Of a DNA stretch of 64,000 bases, positions 50,043-59,855 are shown in pieces. The stretch lies in the NCBI GenBank assembly GCA_963719855.1, contig CAVRDK010000001.1, forward strand, positions 372,001 through 436,000, given 5' to 3'. The notes beneath the pieces were generated by a model that was given only the letters and a program-made list of their open reading frames with translations, made no database searches and was not told the DNA's origin. The stretch is from CAIQPV01 sp963719855. GTDB lineage: Bacteria > Pseudomonadota > Gammaproteobacteria > Burkholderiales > Gallionellaceae. Position numbers and translations under genes: made by a program. Within the stretch, counting starts at the first letter, position 1. Every line of letters begins with the position of its first letter.

Positions 50043-52331
50043 ATGACAGAAAAATCTACCAAAAGCGTTACTCCATCATCTGTTGCCACGGCGCAAAAGA
50101 GAAGGCTGCGCGAGGCGGAATTGCTGTTGAATATTTCGCGCAAGATGTCGGCCATCGATTCGCTCGACACGGTACTCAACGTGCTGGTCGAGATGACTAC
50201 TGCCGAGTTGGGAGCCGAGCGAGGCACCCTGTTCCTCAATGACTCGGAAACCAGCGAGCTTTATTCGCGCGTGGCGATGGGCAACTTCCAGCGCGAGATA
50301 CGCATTCTCAATACCAGCGGCGTGGCGGGCTATGTGTTTACCACAGGCGAGGGCGTGATTATTCAGGACGCTTATACAGACTCTCGCTTCAATCGTAGCG
50401 TGGACGAACAGACCGGCTTCGTAACCCGTAACATCCTTTGCGTGCCGATCAAGACCGCCAAGGGCGAAACCATAGGCGTGGCGCAAACCCTGAACAAGCG
50501 GAAGGGGCGTTTTACCCGCAGTGATCTGATGCTGTTCGAGGCGATGGTGGCGCAGGGATCGCTGGCGCTGCAAAGCGCACAGTTCATCGAACGCCTGGAG
50601 AATATCCGCAAGCAGGAACTTGAGTTCATCAACATCGTGTCGGAGATGACTTCCGATATCAAGCTCGGCTCCTTGTTGCAGAAGGTGATGGGTGAGGCGA
50701 CACGCATGCTCAATGCCGAGCGCTCGACGCTGTTTTTGCATGATGAGAAGACCAATGAACTGTGGTCGGAGGTAGGGCAGGGATTGGAATCTTTGCAGAT
50801 ACGGTTGCCCAGCCATGTCGGCATTGCTGGTGCGGTGTTCAAGTCCAGCAAGACCATCAATATCCCTTACGCCTATGCTGACCTGCGCTTTAATCCGGCG
50901 TTCGACAAAAAGACTGGTTTTTTTACGCGCTCCATCCTGTGCGTGCCGGTAGTGAACAAGCAAGGCAAGACCATAGGCGTGACCCAAGTACTCAATAAAC
51001 ATGGCGGGCCGTTTTCGCAGGAGGATGAAGCGCGACTGCGCGCTTTCACGGCGCAGGTGTCGATTGCGCTGGAAAACGCCAAGCTGTTTGCCGACGTACA
51101 GCAGATGAAAAACTACAACGAGGCAATGCTGGAATCCATGTCCAATGGCCTCATCACGCTGGATGAGGCTGGGAAGATCGCCACCTGCAACGCCGCCTGC
51201 TCGCGCATCCTCAAGATTGCAGCGGGCGACATCCTGCACCGTGCAGCCGCAGAATTCTTTACCGGCGAAAACGTCTGGATCATGGACAAGCTGCAACGGA
51301 TGATGGATACCGGCGAACAGCAGACTATGGTGGATGCGCCGCTGCAAGCCGGCGAAGACAAACTTTCGGTCAATTTTACCGCGCAGCCGCTGCTCAACAT
51401 TGACCAGAAGCGCATCGGCTCGATGATAGTGATCGAGGATATCAGCAGCGAGAAGCGCTTGAAATCGACCATGTCACGCTACATGGATCCCGGCATTGCC
51501 GACCGGCTGGTAGCTTCCGGTGCAGAATTGCTGGGTGGGCAAAACGTGGAGGCTACGGTGATGTTCTCCGACATCCGGGGGTTCACCACACTTACCGAGC
51601 AGCTTGGTGCACAGGGCACAGTGGCGCTGCTCAATGAATACTTTACGTTGATGGTGGATTGCATTCAGCACGAGGAGGGCATGCTCGACAAGTTCATCGG
51701 CGATGCCATCATGGCGGCGTTCGGCATCCCCGTCTCCCACGAAGACGATGCCGATCGGGCGGTGCGTGCGGCTATCGCCATGATCAACACACTGAACAAG
51801 TGGAACCACCAGCGCATTACGGAAGGCAGGCTACCGGTCAACATCGGCATCGGCTTGAACACGGACACGGTAGTTTCCGGCAACATCGGCTCGAACAAGC
51901 GCATGGACTTCACCATCATCGGCGATGGCGTGAACCTTGCATCCCGTCTGGAATCGGCCTGCAAGCAGTATGGCACGAAAATCCTGGTGAGCGAATTTAC
52001 CATCCGCAAGCTGCAAGGCACCTACCGTAAACGGGAGATTGACCTGGTTGTGGTCAAGGGGAAGACCCAGCCGGTGGCGGTGTATGAAATACTCGCTTAC
52101 CACACTCCGGAGAGCTTCCCCGGTATCGGCGAGGTGCTGGGATTGTTCAAGGACGGACTATCCGCTTATCGCGCCCGCAAATGGGATGCCGCGATCAGGA
52201 TATTCGGCGAATGCCTTGCCATCAACCCTAATGACAAGCCGTGCCAGCTTTACATCGAGCGCGCGCAAATCCTCAAACAAACACCACCGCCTGACGACTG
52301 GACAGGGGTGTGGGTGATGGAGTCAAAGTAG
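50043..52331 (+). CDS. GAF-GAF-PAS class III nucleotidyl cyclase
   Basis: A 762-residue signalling protein. Two GAF domains (about 30-180 and 200-355; each with a F-x-x-x-VDEQTGF- or FDKKTGFFTRSILCVPV-type segment), then a PAS-like segment (LESMSNGLITLDEAGKIATC) and a class III cyclase domain (about 495-690). Metal Asp residues sit in MFSDIRGFTTL and KFIGDAIMAAFG, the transition-state Asn/Arg in GVNLASRLES, and a substrate Lys-type region in NKRMDFTIIGDG. The tail resembles one tetratricopeptide repeat (IRIFGECLAINPNDKPCQLY). It should make cAMP (or cGMP) in response to GAF ligands. Confidence 0.9.
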   Translation: MTEKSTKSVTPSSVATAQKRRLREAELLLNISRKMSAIDSLDTVLNVLVEMTTAELGAERGTLFLNDSETSELYSRVAMGNFQREIRILNTSGVAGYVFTTGEGVIIQDAYTDSRFNRSVDEQTGFVTRNILCVPIKTAKGETIGVAQTLNKRKGRFTRSDLMLFEAMVAQGSLALQSAQFIERLENIRKQELEFINIVSEMTSDIKLGSLLQKVMGEATRMLNAERSTLFLHDEKTNELWSEVGQGLESLQIRLPSHVGIAGAVFKSSKTINIPYAYADLRFNPAFDKKTGFFTRSILCVPVVNKQGKTIGVTQVLNKHGGPFSQEDEARLRAFTAQVSIALENAKLFADVQQMKNYNEAMLESMSNGLITLDEAGKIATCNAACSRILKIAAGDILHRAAAEFFTGENVWIMDKLQRMMDTGEQQTMVDAPLQAGEDKLSVNFTAQPLLNIDQKRIGSMIVIEDISSEKRLKSTMSRYMDPGIADRLVASGAELLGGQNVEATVMFSDIRGFTTLTEQLGAQGTVALLNEYFTLMVDCIQHEEGMLDKFIGDAIMAAFGIPVSHEDDADRAVRAAIAMINTLNKWNHQRITEGRLPVNIGIGLNTDTVVSGNIGSNKRMDFTIIGDGVNLASRLESACKQYGTKILVSEFTIRKLQGTYRKREIDLVVVKGKTQPVAVYEILAYHTPESFPGIGEVLGLFKDGLSAYRARKWDAAIRIFGECLAINPNDKPCQLYIERAQILKQTPPPDDWTGVWVMESK

Positions 52332-52560
52332 GCGGACTCCTTCAAACTTTTGCATAATCTGCTCGCAGAAAATGCATTCATGGACGGCGGGGGGTTGCCC
52401 GACAACTATATCCGGCGGGCAGAGCCCGCACTACGAATTATTGCCATGTTTGAAAAATAAGCCATTTTCTCGCCGTTATTCCAGGCATGCCTTGACGGCT
52501 GAACTGTTACCTTAGCGTTGTGCCAGTTTGTCTGGCGCTAATTAGCGAATGGGGCAGATC

Positions 52561-55326
52561 ATGTCAGCACAAGAAAATAAGCAGTTGTTTGCAACTCTCT
52601 CAGAGCAAAGTCATGCCGGGGCAGCTGCTATCCAACAGGCTCTCGCACTTATAGAGGTGGAAAATCAGGCACAGCGCGCCGTGAAGATGCGGACGCGGAG
52701 GCGGGCGGAAGCGCATGCGAGTGCGAACGAGCTGATTGCGCATACTGAGACCAAGAGCCGAACAGAAGCCAAGCCGACCGAACAGGTGCAGGCAAACCTG
52801 AAAATTTCAGAAGTGGCGGCCATTCAAGAGGCCCGCGCACGCATAGATGCCGAAAATCAAGCGCAACTCGCATTGCAGGTCAGGATGAGGGCGGAAGAAC
52901 ATGCGCGTACGATTGCAGAAGATATGGTGAAACATGAGAACGAGCTGGCGGCGCAAATCGAAGCCAAAGGCCGCGCAGATGCACAGTTGGCCGAACAGGT
53001 GCAGGCGCGTCTGACATGCGAACGCGAATTGGCAGAAGCGACCCAGGCAAAATTGCAGGCCGAAATGCGCGCCGCCGAAGAGGCCCAGGCCAAGTTGCGC
53101 GCGGAACAGCAGGCACAGAACGAACAGGAAAAACGTCTGGCGGCACAACAAGCCGCCCGTGTTGCAGCTGAGAACCGCACCCAGCTTGAGCGCGAGGCGA
53201 CATTGCGGGATCAGGAAAAAGCCCAAGGCGACGCATTAATTGCGCAGTCCTTGCAGAGCAAGATAAGCGCCGAGAAGGATGTGCTGGCGCTGATCAGCGC
53301 CAAAGCCACCGCCGAGGTCGCTGCTGCCGATGCGGTTCAGGCGCGGCTGCGCGCCGAGTCTGAGGCGCTGACGGAGAAAGAGGCGCGCATCGCCGCCGAA
53401 CGCGAAGCCGAGCAGATCGCGCTGGCATGTGCCGAAGCAGAGCGGAATGCTGCCGAGTACGCACGGCAAAAAGCGCAAGCGGGACAGCAGGCGCAAATCG
53501 AAATTAATGCCAGGCTCGAATTGGAACGCAAGGCCAGTGCAGCAGCCAGTGAATGTGCTGCAAAAGAACAACAGGAAAGAATGGCGACAGAGCGCAAGCT
53601 GCACGCCGAGCAGGAACGGGCAGTGCTGCTGGCTAAGAGTGTTGAGACCGAGCAATTGGCCGCGAAGCAATGCGAAGAAGCCAACATGCTGATGCGGAAG
53701 GCCGAGCAGGAAAAACAAAACCGGATGGCGGCAGAAATGCAGGCCAAGCAAGCCGCGCAAAACAAGGTGCTGGCCGAACAGAATCTGATCGAGGCGGCGC
53801 GGCAACGCGCGGAAGCTGAGATGCGCGCTGCGCACGGTATCGAATTGCAATTACAGGCTGAGGCTGTTGCCATCACGGCAGCGCGTGAGCGCTCCGAAGC
53901 GGTTGCACAGGCAAAACAGGCTGCCGAGTTAAAAGCGGCTCTGGATAAGGAGTTGGCAGAGACCGAACAAGCGCGCTTTATGGCTGACCGGGTAGCAGCG
54001 CAGGAAGTAGAAGCCAAGCTGCAAGCCGAGAAAATGCTGACGCAAGCGGCGCAGCAGCGTGCGGATTTGTCGGTTGCCGCACATCAGGCAGAAGAAGAAA
54101 AACTGGCGGCGTTGAATGCTGCCATCGCTGCGGTGAACGAATGCATCGCGGCTGAACAGGCAGCCAGCGCTGCCGCACAAATCTGCCGCACCCTGAATGA
54201 ACAAGCTGCCTGCGTAGCGCAAGCCCGTGTGGAAGCGGAAATCCGGGCAATGGACGAACTCGAAGCGCGTATGGAAATCGAATTGCGCGCGATAGAAGCC
54301 GACAACGAATGCTATGCGCTGGAACAGCGCGCCAAAGAAATTGCGACAGCCAAACTGAAAGTGACAGAAGAGACCGTCGCCGCAGCCAAAATAAAAGAAG
54401 ACACCGAAGTGCGCGCCATGAACATGGCGAAACTACGCGCCGAAGCGGAAGCGCAAGCCGCGCAGGCCGCATTGGAAGGACTGCAAGCAGAAGAGCGATC
54501 CGCAGCATTGGCGCGCCAGCGTCTTGCCGCAGAGCGCAAGACCATACAATTGGCCGAAGAAAGAGATCTGGTCGAGCAACGTGCCGTGGCAGAAATTGAA
54601 GCTCGCATGGACATTCAATTGCAGGCGATCGAAGCAGACAGGGAATGCTGCGCTGTGGAAAAACTCGCGAAAGAAGCAGCCGCAGCCAAGCTGAAAGCCA
54701 CCGAAGAAGCCATCGCCGCAGCCAAGATCAGGAGAGAAACCGAAGAACGAGTTGCGAATATGGCTAAGTTGCGCATCGAAACTGAAACAAAAGCAGCACA
54801 TCTCGAAGCCGAAAAACTGCAAGCCGAAGAATGGGCCGAGATGCTGGCGCGCCAGCAACTGGAGAGAGTGCAGCAGACCATGCAATTGGCCGAAGAAAGC
54901 GACGTACTCGCCGATATGCAGCATGCGCGCCAGGATGATGAGCAACGCGCGCTGACGGAAGATGAGGCTGCGTTTGCTGTAGAAACAGCAAGTTCTGTAG
55001 AAGCCATGGCAGTTATTGTGGCGACTCCCCGCGAACAAGAGGTGCAACCCGCTCTCAGCGCAGCGCTGGAAAACAAGGTCATACCAGTGCAACAGGGCAG
55101 GGCAGAGATCGAAACGGAGAAACTGCTGGGGAAATTGCGCAGATTCGGCCAGCGCGGCGTACTGGCTCAGACGGTGTTGTTTGCATCAATAATGTACGGA
55201 CTGGTGATGCTGTTGCCGACCTTGCTGCCATCAGCCATGGCCATGGGCAACGTCCACTCGAATACTCAGTCGGCAGACGCTACGCATTCTGTTGCGCGAA
55301 GCAAAGTAAATACTACTGCGAATTGA
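52561..55326 (+). CDS. alanine-rich coiled-coil protein with C-terminal membrane anchor
   Basis: A 921-residue protein of mostly continuous coiled coil, very rich in Ala, Glu, Gln and Lys. Imperfect repeats of about 50-70 residues are visible, for example LKVTEETVAAAKIKEDTEVR and its later copy LKATEEAIAAAKIRRETEER with MNMAKLRAEAEAQAA-like segments after each. One membrane segment near the C-terminus (TVLFASIMYGLVMLLPTLLP) is followed by a short tail. The start at 52561 is preferred to 52549 because GGGGCAGATC precedes it. Not a recognised family; a cell-envelope or cytoskeletal role is possible. The gene at 63268 is similar in composition. Confidence 0.7.
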   Translation: MSAQENKQLFATLSEQSHAGAAAIQQALALIEVENQAQRAVKMRTRRRAEAHASANELIAHTETKSRTEAKPTEQVQANLKISEVAAIQEARARIDAENQAQLALQVRMRAEEHARTIAEDMVKHENELAAQIEAKGRADAQLAEQVQARLTCERELAEATQAKLQAEMRAAEEAQAKLRAEQQAQNEQEKRLAAQQAARVAAENRTQLEREATLRDQEKAQGDALIAQSLQSKISAEKDVLALISAKATAEVAAADAVQARLRAESEALTEKEARIAAEREAEQIALACAEAERNAAEYARQKAQAGQQAQIEINARLELERKASAAASECAAKEQQERMATERKLHAEQERAVLLAKSVETEQLAAKQCEEANMLMRKAEQEKQNRMAAEMQAKQAAQNKVLAEQNLIEAARQRAEAEMRAAHGIELQLQAEAVAITAARERSEAVAQAKQAAELKAALDKELAETEQARFMADRVAAQEVEAKLQAEKMLTQAAQQRADLSVAAHQAEEEKLAALNAAIAAVNECIAAEQAASAAAQICRTLNEQAACVAQARVEAEIRAMDELEARMEIELRAIEADNECYALEQRAKEIATAKLKVTEETVAAAKIKEDTEVRAMNMAKLRAEAEAQAAQAALEGLQAEERSAALARQRLAAERKTIQLAEERDLVEQRAVAEIEARMDIQLQAIEADRECCAVEKLAKEAAAAKLKATEEAIAAAKIRRETEERVANMAKLRIETETKAAHLEAEKLQAEEWAEMLARQQLERVQQTMQLAEESDVLADMQHARQDDEQRALTEDEAAFAVETASSVEAMAVIVATPREQEVQPALSAALENKVIPVQQGRAEIETEKLLGKLRRFGQRGVLAQTVLFASIMYGLVMLLPTLLPSAMAMGNVHSNTQSADATHSVARSKVNTTAN

Positions 55327-55485
55327 TCGTGCAAAATTAGAACCTGCAATAGATAAGTAATCGGCGAATACTGATCAACTCAACAAATCCGGCTCCTACA
55401 GCATGCATTAGTCGGGCAGTCGATTTTGAGTATGCGGTATAAGGTTCCCATAAGCTGAACATAAAAATAGCTGTGCAGGTTACGC

Positions 55486-56100
55486 ATGACGAATAAACCT
55501 AAAGAAATCGAAAAACATCTGGTCTGGCATCCAGCTCATGTCACGCACGCTGATCGCATCCAATTCTTCCACCAGCTTCCCGCGACGGTCTGGTTTACCG
55601 GCTTGAGCGGTGCGGGCAAATCCACGTTGGCATTTGCACTGGAAAAGCGTTTGCTGGAGTTGGGGCAGGCAAGCTATGTGATGGACGGCGACAACGTGCG
55701 CCACGGCCTGAACCGCGACCTGGGCTTTTCGTCCGCAGATCGCACGGAGAATATCCGCCGTATTTCAGAAGTCGCGCGCCTTATGAATGATGCAGGGCTG
55801 ATCGTCATCACCGCCTTCATTTCACCATATCGTGATGACCGAGAAGTCGCACGTAATGTGATCGGTGCCGAGAATTTCCTGGAGGTGCATGTCAGCACAC
55901 CATTGACGGTGTGCGAGGAGCGCGACCCGAAAGGGTTTTACAAACGCGCAAGGGCAGGCGCGATGCCGGGATACACCGGTATATCCGCCCCCTATGAACC
56001 GCCTTCTGCTCCTGTTCTTTCGCTGGATACTGCGGCCACTGACACTGCTTCATGTGTCGAAGCAGTGCTTGCTATTCTGGAACCTCGAATCAAAGCGTAG
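55486..56100 (+). CDS. cysC: adenylylsulfate kinase
   Basis: A 204-residue enzyme that makes PAPS from APS in sulfate assimilation. P-loop GLSGAGKST, the substrate region DGDNVRHGLNRDLGFS, NIRRISEVARLMNDAGLIVI, AFISPYRDDRE, and FLEVHVSTPLTVCEERDPKG followed by YKRARAG are as expected. No ATP-sulfurylase is nearby, so it stands alone. A 9-bp hairpin follows in the gap before glnD. Confidence 0.95.
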   Translation: MTNKPKEIEKHLVWHPAHVTHADRIQFFHQLPATVWFTGLSGAGKSTLAFALEKRLLELGQASYVMDGDNVRHGLNRDLGFSSADRTENIRRISEVARLMNDAGLIVITAFISPYRDDREVARNVIGAENFLEVHVSTPLTVCEERDPKGFYKRARAGAMPGYTGISAPYEPPSAPVLSLDTAATDTASCVEAVLAILEPRIKA

Positions 56101-56133
56101 CTCACTTCATTATCCTAAAAACGGCAATTTGTC

Positions 56134-56156
56134 CCTTCCCCCTTGCAGGGGGAAGG
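56134..56156. terminator. hairpin between convergent cysC and glnD
   Basis: CCTTCCCCC (56134-56142) pairs with GGGGGAAGG (56148-56156) across TTGCA. It could act as a bidirectional terminator between the convergent genes, although it has no T tract. A second stem CCCCCG/CGGGGG lies near 56223-56241. Confidence 0.45.
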
Positions 56157-56254
56157 AATGATGTGGCTGAATTTTAACGTTGCTTTTTAATGACTGCCGG
56201 AACGGTCAAACCTAACCGAGTCCCCCCGCATAGCCGGGGGTTTACCCAACTGAA

Positions 56255-58792
56255 TTAAGCAATCTGCCGCAACAGTTCATCGCGCAATGCAGCAACGGCT
56301 TGCGGTTGGTTTAATTCGGTTCCGGCGATGTGGAAGGTATCTTCGGCGCGGGCGCCCAGAGTATTGATCTTGGCGCTGCGCAGATTGATGTGGTGGCGCG
56401 CCAGTACGTACGCGATGCGTGCCAGCAGGCCGGGGCGATCGCCAGCGATGATAAAAAGCATGTGTCGTCCCTTTTCATCCGTGGTGATGCTAACTTCGGG
56501 GGTGATGGGAAAGTGTTTGAGTTGACGGCTTACCCTGCCTGCCTGCGGCGCGGTCAGAGCTTCTGTGCTGGTTATCTGTTGCGCCATCTCGTATTCGATG
56601 AGGTTCATCACGTCGCGATAGTTGGTCGTGTTGTTGCTCGCGTCCATTACCAGAAAACTGTCCAGCGCGTAGCCGTGCTGGGTGGTGTGAATTTTGGCTT
56701 CCATGATGTTGTAGTGAATTCGTGCAAAAAAACCGCAAATACGCGCGAACAAGTAGGGCTGATCCGGGCAATACACCATCACTTGAATTCCTTCGCCGAT
56801 ACGGCTCAGGCGCGCCTTGACGACGGGTGTTGCGCTGTTGACGCGGTGCGCGAGCAAGCGGGTATGCCAGGCGATTTCATCCGGTTCGTGGTGCAGGAAA
56901 TATTGCGCGTCGAATTGTCCCCACAACAACTCATAGCGTTCCGAGCCTATCGCGTACAGATTGAGTTGTTCGCGCGTGCGGCTGCGGATTTCACCAACCT
57001 GGTCGGCGATTTTGCCGCCCACCATGAAGCGTCTCGTTGCCCAAAACAGATTTTCGAGCAGCTTGCCCTTCCATACGTTCCAAACTTTCGGACTGGTGCC
57101 GCGTATATCGGCCACAGTAAGCAGGTACAGCGCCACCAGATAACGGTCATTCTGGATCGTTTCGGCGAAAGCTGCGATCACATCCTGATCGGCTAAATCC
57201 TGTGTCTGTGCGGTATGAGATAAGGCGAGATGCTGTTCCACCAGCCACACCACCAGTTCGCTATCCTCGCGCGTCAGGCCATGTTGCTTGCAAAAGCGCG
57301 CGGCGTCTTCGCGTCCTTTCAACGCATGATCGCCGCCGCGCCCCTTGGCAATGTCATGGAACAGCCCGGCGATATACAGCACTTCGGGGCGGGCGAAATC
57401 CTTCATCAGCTTGTTGCACAGAGGATATTCGTGCGCGTGCTTTTCCAGTGCGAAGCAACGCAGGTTATGCACCACCATCAGGATGTGTTCGTCCACCGTA
57501 TAGACATGGAACAAGTCGTGCTGCATCTGGCCCACGATGCGTCCAAAGGCGGGCAGGTAACGTCCCAGAATTCCGTTTCGGCTCATACGTCGCAGTACGT
57601 GGGTGATACCTTGTGGCTGGCGCAGGATGTTCATGAACAGCGCGCGGTTTTTGGGGTCGCGCCGGAATGCCGCATCAATTTTCTGCCGCGCACGCCATAG
57701 CGCGCGCACTGTAGGAGCGGAAAAACCGGTCAGGTTCGGATGTTGTTCCATCAGCAAAAAACTTTCCAGGATCGCTGAAGGTTCGTGTTCGAACAGCATT
57801 TCGTCGCGCGCTTCGAGCAGGTTGTCGCGCGCCACGAAACGTTCGTTGAGCGGACGCACTGTCGAGCCTTCCGGAAACAGGTGGGCATGCAAGTTTTGCA
57901 ACAACGCGGCGTTAAGCAGCAGCACTGCCCGCTTGGTGCGGTAGTAGCGTTGCATCAGGTGTTCGCTGGCGCGGCGTGCGTCCGTTGCTGCGATGTGCAT
58001 ATGCTCCGCCAGCTCGGTCTGGAAGTCGAACAGGATGCGGTCTTCGCGTCGTTTGGCGATGTAATGCAGATGGATGCGCAGGGTTTGCAGCAGCGCTTCA
58101 TGGCGCGCGACGGCGCGTGCCTCCTGTGCGGTGATCAGTTCCGCTTCGGCGAGTTTGCGCCATGTGCCGCCGAAGCCGCTGGCGCGGCTGATCCACAGCA
58201 CGGTCTGCAAATCGCGCAGTCCGCCCGGGCTTTCCTTGAGATTGGGTTCGAGATTGAAATCCGTATCAATGAAACGCGCGTGGCGTTTTTCCTGCTCCTG
58301 CACCTTGGCCAGGTAGAAGGCGCGGCGGCTCAGGTGATTGGATAGCGTCTCGCGCATTTCCAGAAACAGCGGCTGGTCGCCGGTGATCAGGCGCGCTTCC
58401 AGCAGGTTGGTCTGCACCGTCACATCCGAGGATTCGGCCATGCAGTCGCCCACGGTGCGGATGCTGTGACCGACCTCCAACCCGATGTCCCACAATATGC
58501 CGACCAGTTCCTGCAAACGTTGCTGCAAGGTTGCATCCGGCTGCTGCGGCAGCAGGATCAGCAGGTCTATGTCGGAATGGGGGTACAGTTCGTTGCGCCC
58601 ATAGCCGCCCACTGCCACCAGCGCCAGTTCGGGTGGCATGGCAAGCATCTGCCATACCATGCGCAGATGCTCGTCCACCAGTTTGGCGTGGGCGTGCAAC
58701 TGGCGCTGCGGTTGTGGATGAGCCTCAAAATCCTGTTGCAGCGCGGCGCGCGCTGCACGCAGGCTCTGGCGGATTTCGGCTGCGTTTTGCAC
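56255..58792 (-). CDS. glnD: [protein-PII] uridylyltransferase / uridylyl-removing enzyme
   Basis: An 845-residue nitrogen-status sensor that uridylylates and deuridylylates PII proteins. Nucleotidyltransferase motif GGYGRNELYPHSDIDLLILL, a GlnD-specific region (LKESPGGLRDLQTVLW), the HD hydrolase core HDIAKGRGGDH, and two C-terminal ACT domains (VMVYCPDQPYLFARICGFFA and LFIIAGDRPGLLARIAYVLA) are all present and in order. Length is usual. It is adjacent to map, four bases away on the same strand. Confidence 0.96.
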   Translation of the reverse strand: MQNAAEIRQSLRAARAALQQDFEAHPQPQRQLHAHAKLVDEHLRMVWQMLAMPPELALVAVGGYGRNELYPHSDIDLLILLPQQPDATLQQRLQELVGILWDIGLEVGHSIRTVGDCMAESSDVTVQTNLLEARLITGDQPLFLEMRETLSNHLSRRAFYLAKVQEQEKRHARFIDTDFNLEPNLKESPGGLRDLQTVLWISRASGFGGTWRKLAEAELITAQEARAVARHEALLQTLRIHLHYIAKRREDRILFDFQTELAEHMHIAATDARRASEHLMQRYYRTKRAVLLLNAALLQNLHAHLFPEGSTVRPLNERFVARDNLLEARDEMLFEHEPSAILESFLLMEQHPNLTGFSAPTVRALWRARQKIDAAFRRDPKNRALFMNILRQPQGITHVLRRMSRNGILGRYLPAFGRIVGQMQHDLFHVYTVDEHILMVVHNLRCFALEKHAHEYPLCNKLMKDFARPEVLYIAGLFHDIAKGRGGDHALKGREDAARFCKQHGLTREDSELVVWLVEQHLALSHTAQTQDLADQDVIAAFAETIQNDRYLVALYLLTVADIRGTSPKVWNVWKGKLLENLFWATRRFMVGGKIADQVGEIRSRTREQLNLYAIGSERYELLWGQFDAQYFLHHEPDEIAWHTRLLAHRVNSATPVVKARLSRIGEGIQVMVYCPDQPYLFARICGFFARIHYNIMEAKIHTTQHGYALDSFLVMDASNNTTNYRDVMNLIEYEMAQQITSTEALTAPQAGRVSRQLKHFPITPEVSITTDEKGRHMLFIIAGDRPGLLARIAYVLARHHINLRSAKINTLGARAEDTFHIAGTELNQPQAVAALRDELLRQIA

Positions 58793-58796
58793 AGGC

Positions 58797-59591
58797 TTAC
58801 TGGGGAGGAATAGGCGGCGAGCCGGCGGAAAGTGTCAGCACTTCAAACCCGACTTCAGTGACCAGCACGGTGTGTTCCCACTGCGCCGACAGGCTGTGAT
58901 CCTTGGTTACCACTGTCCAGCCGTCGCCCAATTGCTTGATGCCGGCCTTGCCCGCGTTAATCATCGGCTCGATGGTGAAAATCATGCCTGCCTCCAGCTT
59001 CAGGCCGCTGTTAGGCTTGCCATAGTGCAGCACTTGCGGCTCTTCGTGAAATTTACTGCCGATGCCGTGGCCGCAAAATTCACGCACCACACTGTAGCCC
59101 AACGCTTCAACGAAGCTCTGGATGGCATAGCCGATATCGCCCAGATGCGCGCCGGGCTTGACGGTGCGAATGCCGCGCCACATCGCCTGATAAGTGATTT
59201 CGCACAAACGCCGCGCCTGAATGGACGGTTCACCGACATAGAACATGCGGCTGGTATCGCCGTGCCAGCCGTTCTTGATGGTAGTGACGTCGATGTTCAA
59301 AATGTCGCCGTTCTTGAGTATCTTGTCGCCCGGCACACCGTGGCACACCTGATGATTGATCGAAGTGCAGATGGACTTGGGGTAGGGCGCATGCCCATGC
59401 GGCGCGTAATTGAGCGGCGCGGGAATGCACTGCTGCATGTCCACCATGTAGTCGTGGCACAGTTTATCAAGCTCGTCGGTAGTGATGCCGGCCTGCACGA
59501 AGGGAGTGATGTAGTCGAGTACTTCGCTGGCCAGGCGACCGGCGATGCGCATTTTTTCGATTTCCTGCTGGGACTTGATACTGACGGGCAT
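58797..59591 (-). CDS. map: methionine aminopeptidase, type I
   Basis: A 264-residue metalloprotease that removes the initiator methionine. The start at 59591 gives MPVSIKSQQEIEKMRIAGRL. Metal ligands are in GDILNIDVTTIKNGWHGDTS (two Asp), GHGIGSKFHEEP (His), FTIEPMI (Glu) and WTVVTKDHSLSAQWEHTVL (Glu). Part of the common map-glnD pair. Confidence 0.96.
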   Translation of the reverse strand: MPVSIKSQQEIEKMRIAGRLASEVLDYITPFVQAGITTDELDKLCHDYMVDMQQCIPAPLNYAPHGHAPYPKSICTSINHQVCHGVPGDKILKNGDILNIDVTTIKNGWHGDTSRMFYVGEPSIQARRLCEITYQAMWRGIRTVKPGAHLGDIGYAIQSFVEALGYSVVREFCGHGIGSKFHEEPQVLHYGKPNSGLKLEAGMIFTIEPMINAGKAGIKQLGDGWTVVTKDHSLSAQWEHTVLVTEVGFEVLTLSAGSPPIPPQ

Positions 59592-59855
59592 TATTGTTTG
59601 GATTAAGAATAAAATTGGCCGCAAGCATAGTGGATAGTGGCGCAGGGTGCAATGGAATCGCACCGGGTTTTTGGCCGATTTCGGTTTGCATGCTTGATTG
59701 TTGAAGTAAATTTTGAATATTCTGGTCGTGCCAAGAGGCGCAGGGCAGGGCGCTCTTTTTCCGAACGATCAGAAGTTAGCCCCTACAGATCTCCACCGCA
59801 AAATACCCACAGCGCTTAAAATGCGCGCCTGTCCAAACTTTACCAGCCCACCCCT
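59592..59855. other. divergent intergenic region, map / flavoprotein
   Basis: These 264 bases separate map (left) from the flavoprotein gene (right). No RNA gene, repeat or small gene is recognised; it probably contains both promoters. Confidence 0.35.

Noticed and set aside
50076..51347. 423-codon frame antisense to the cyclase gene
   Set aside because: It mirrors a well-supported coding region with GAF and cyclase motifs; no independent start signal or homology.
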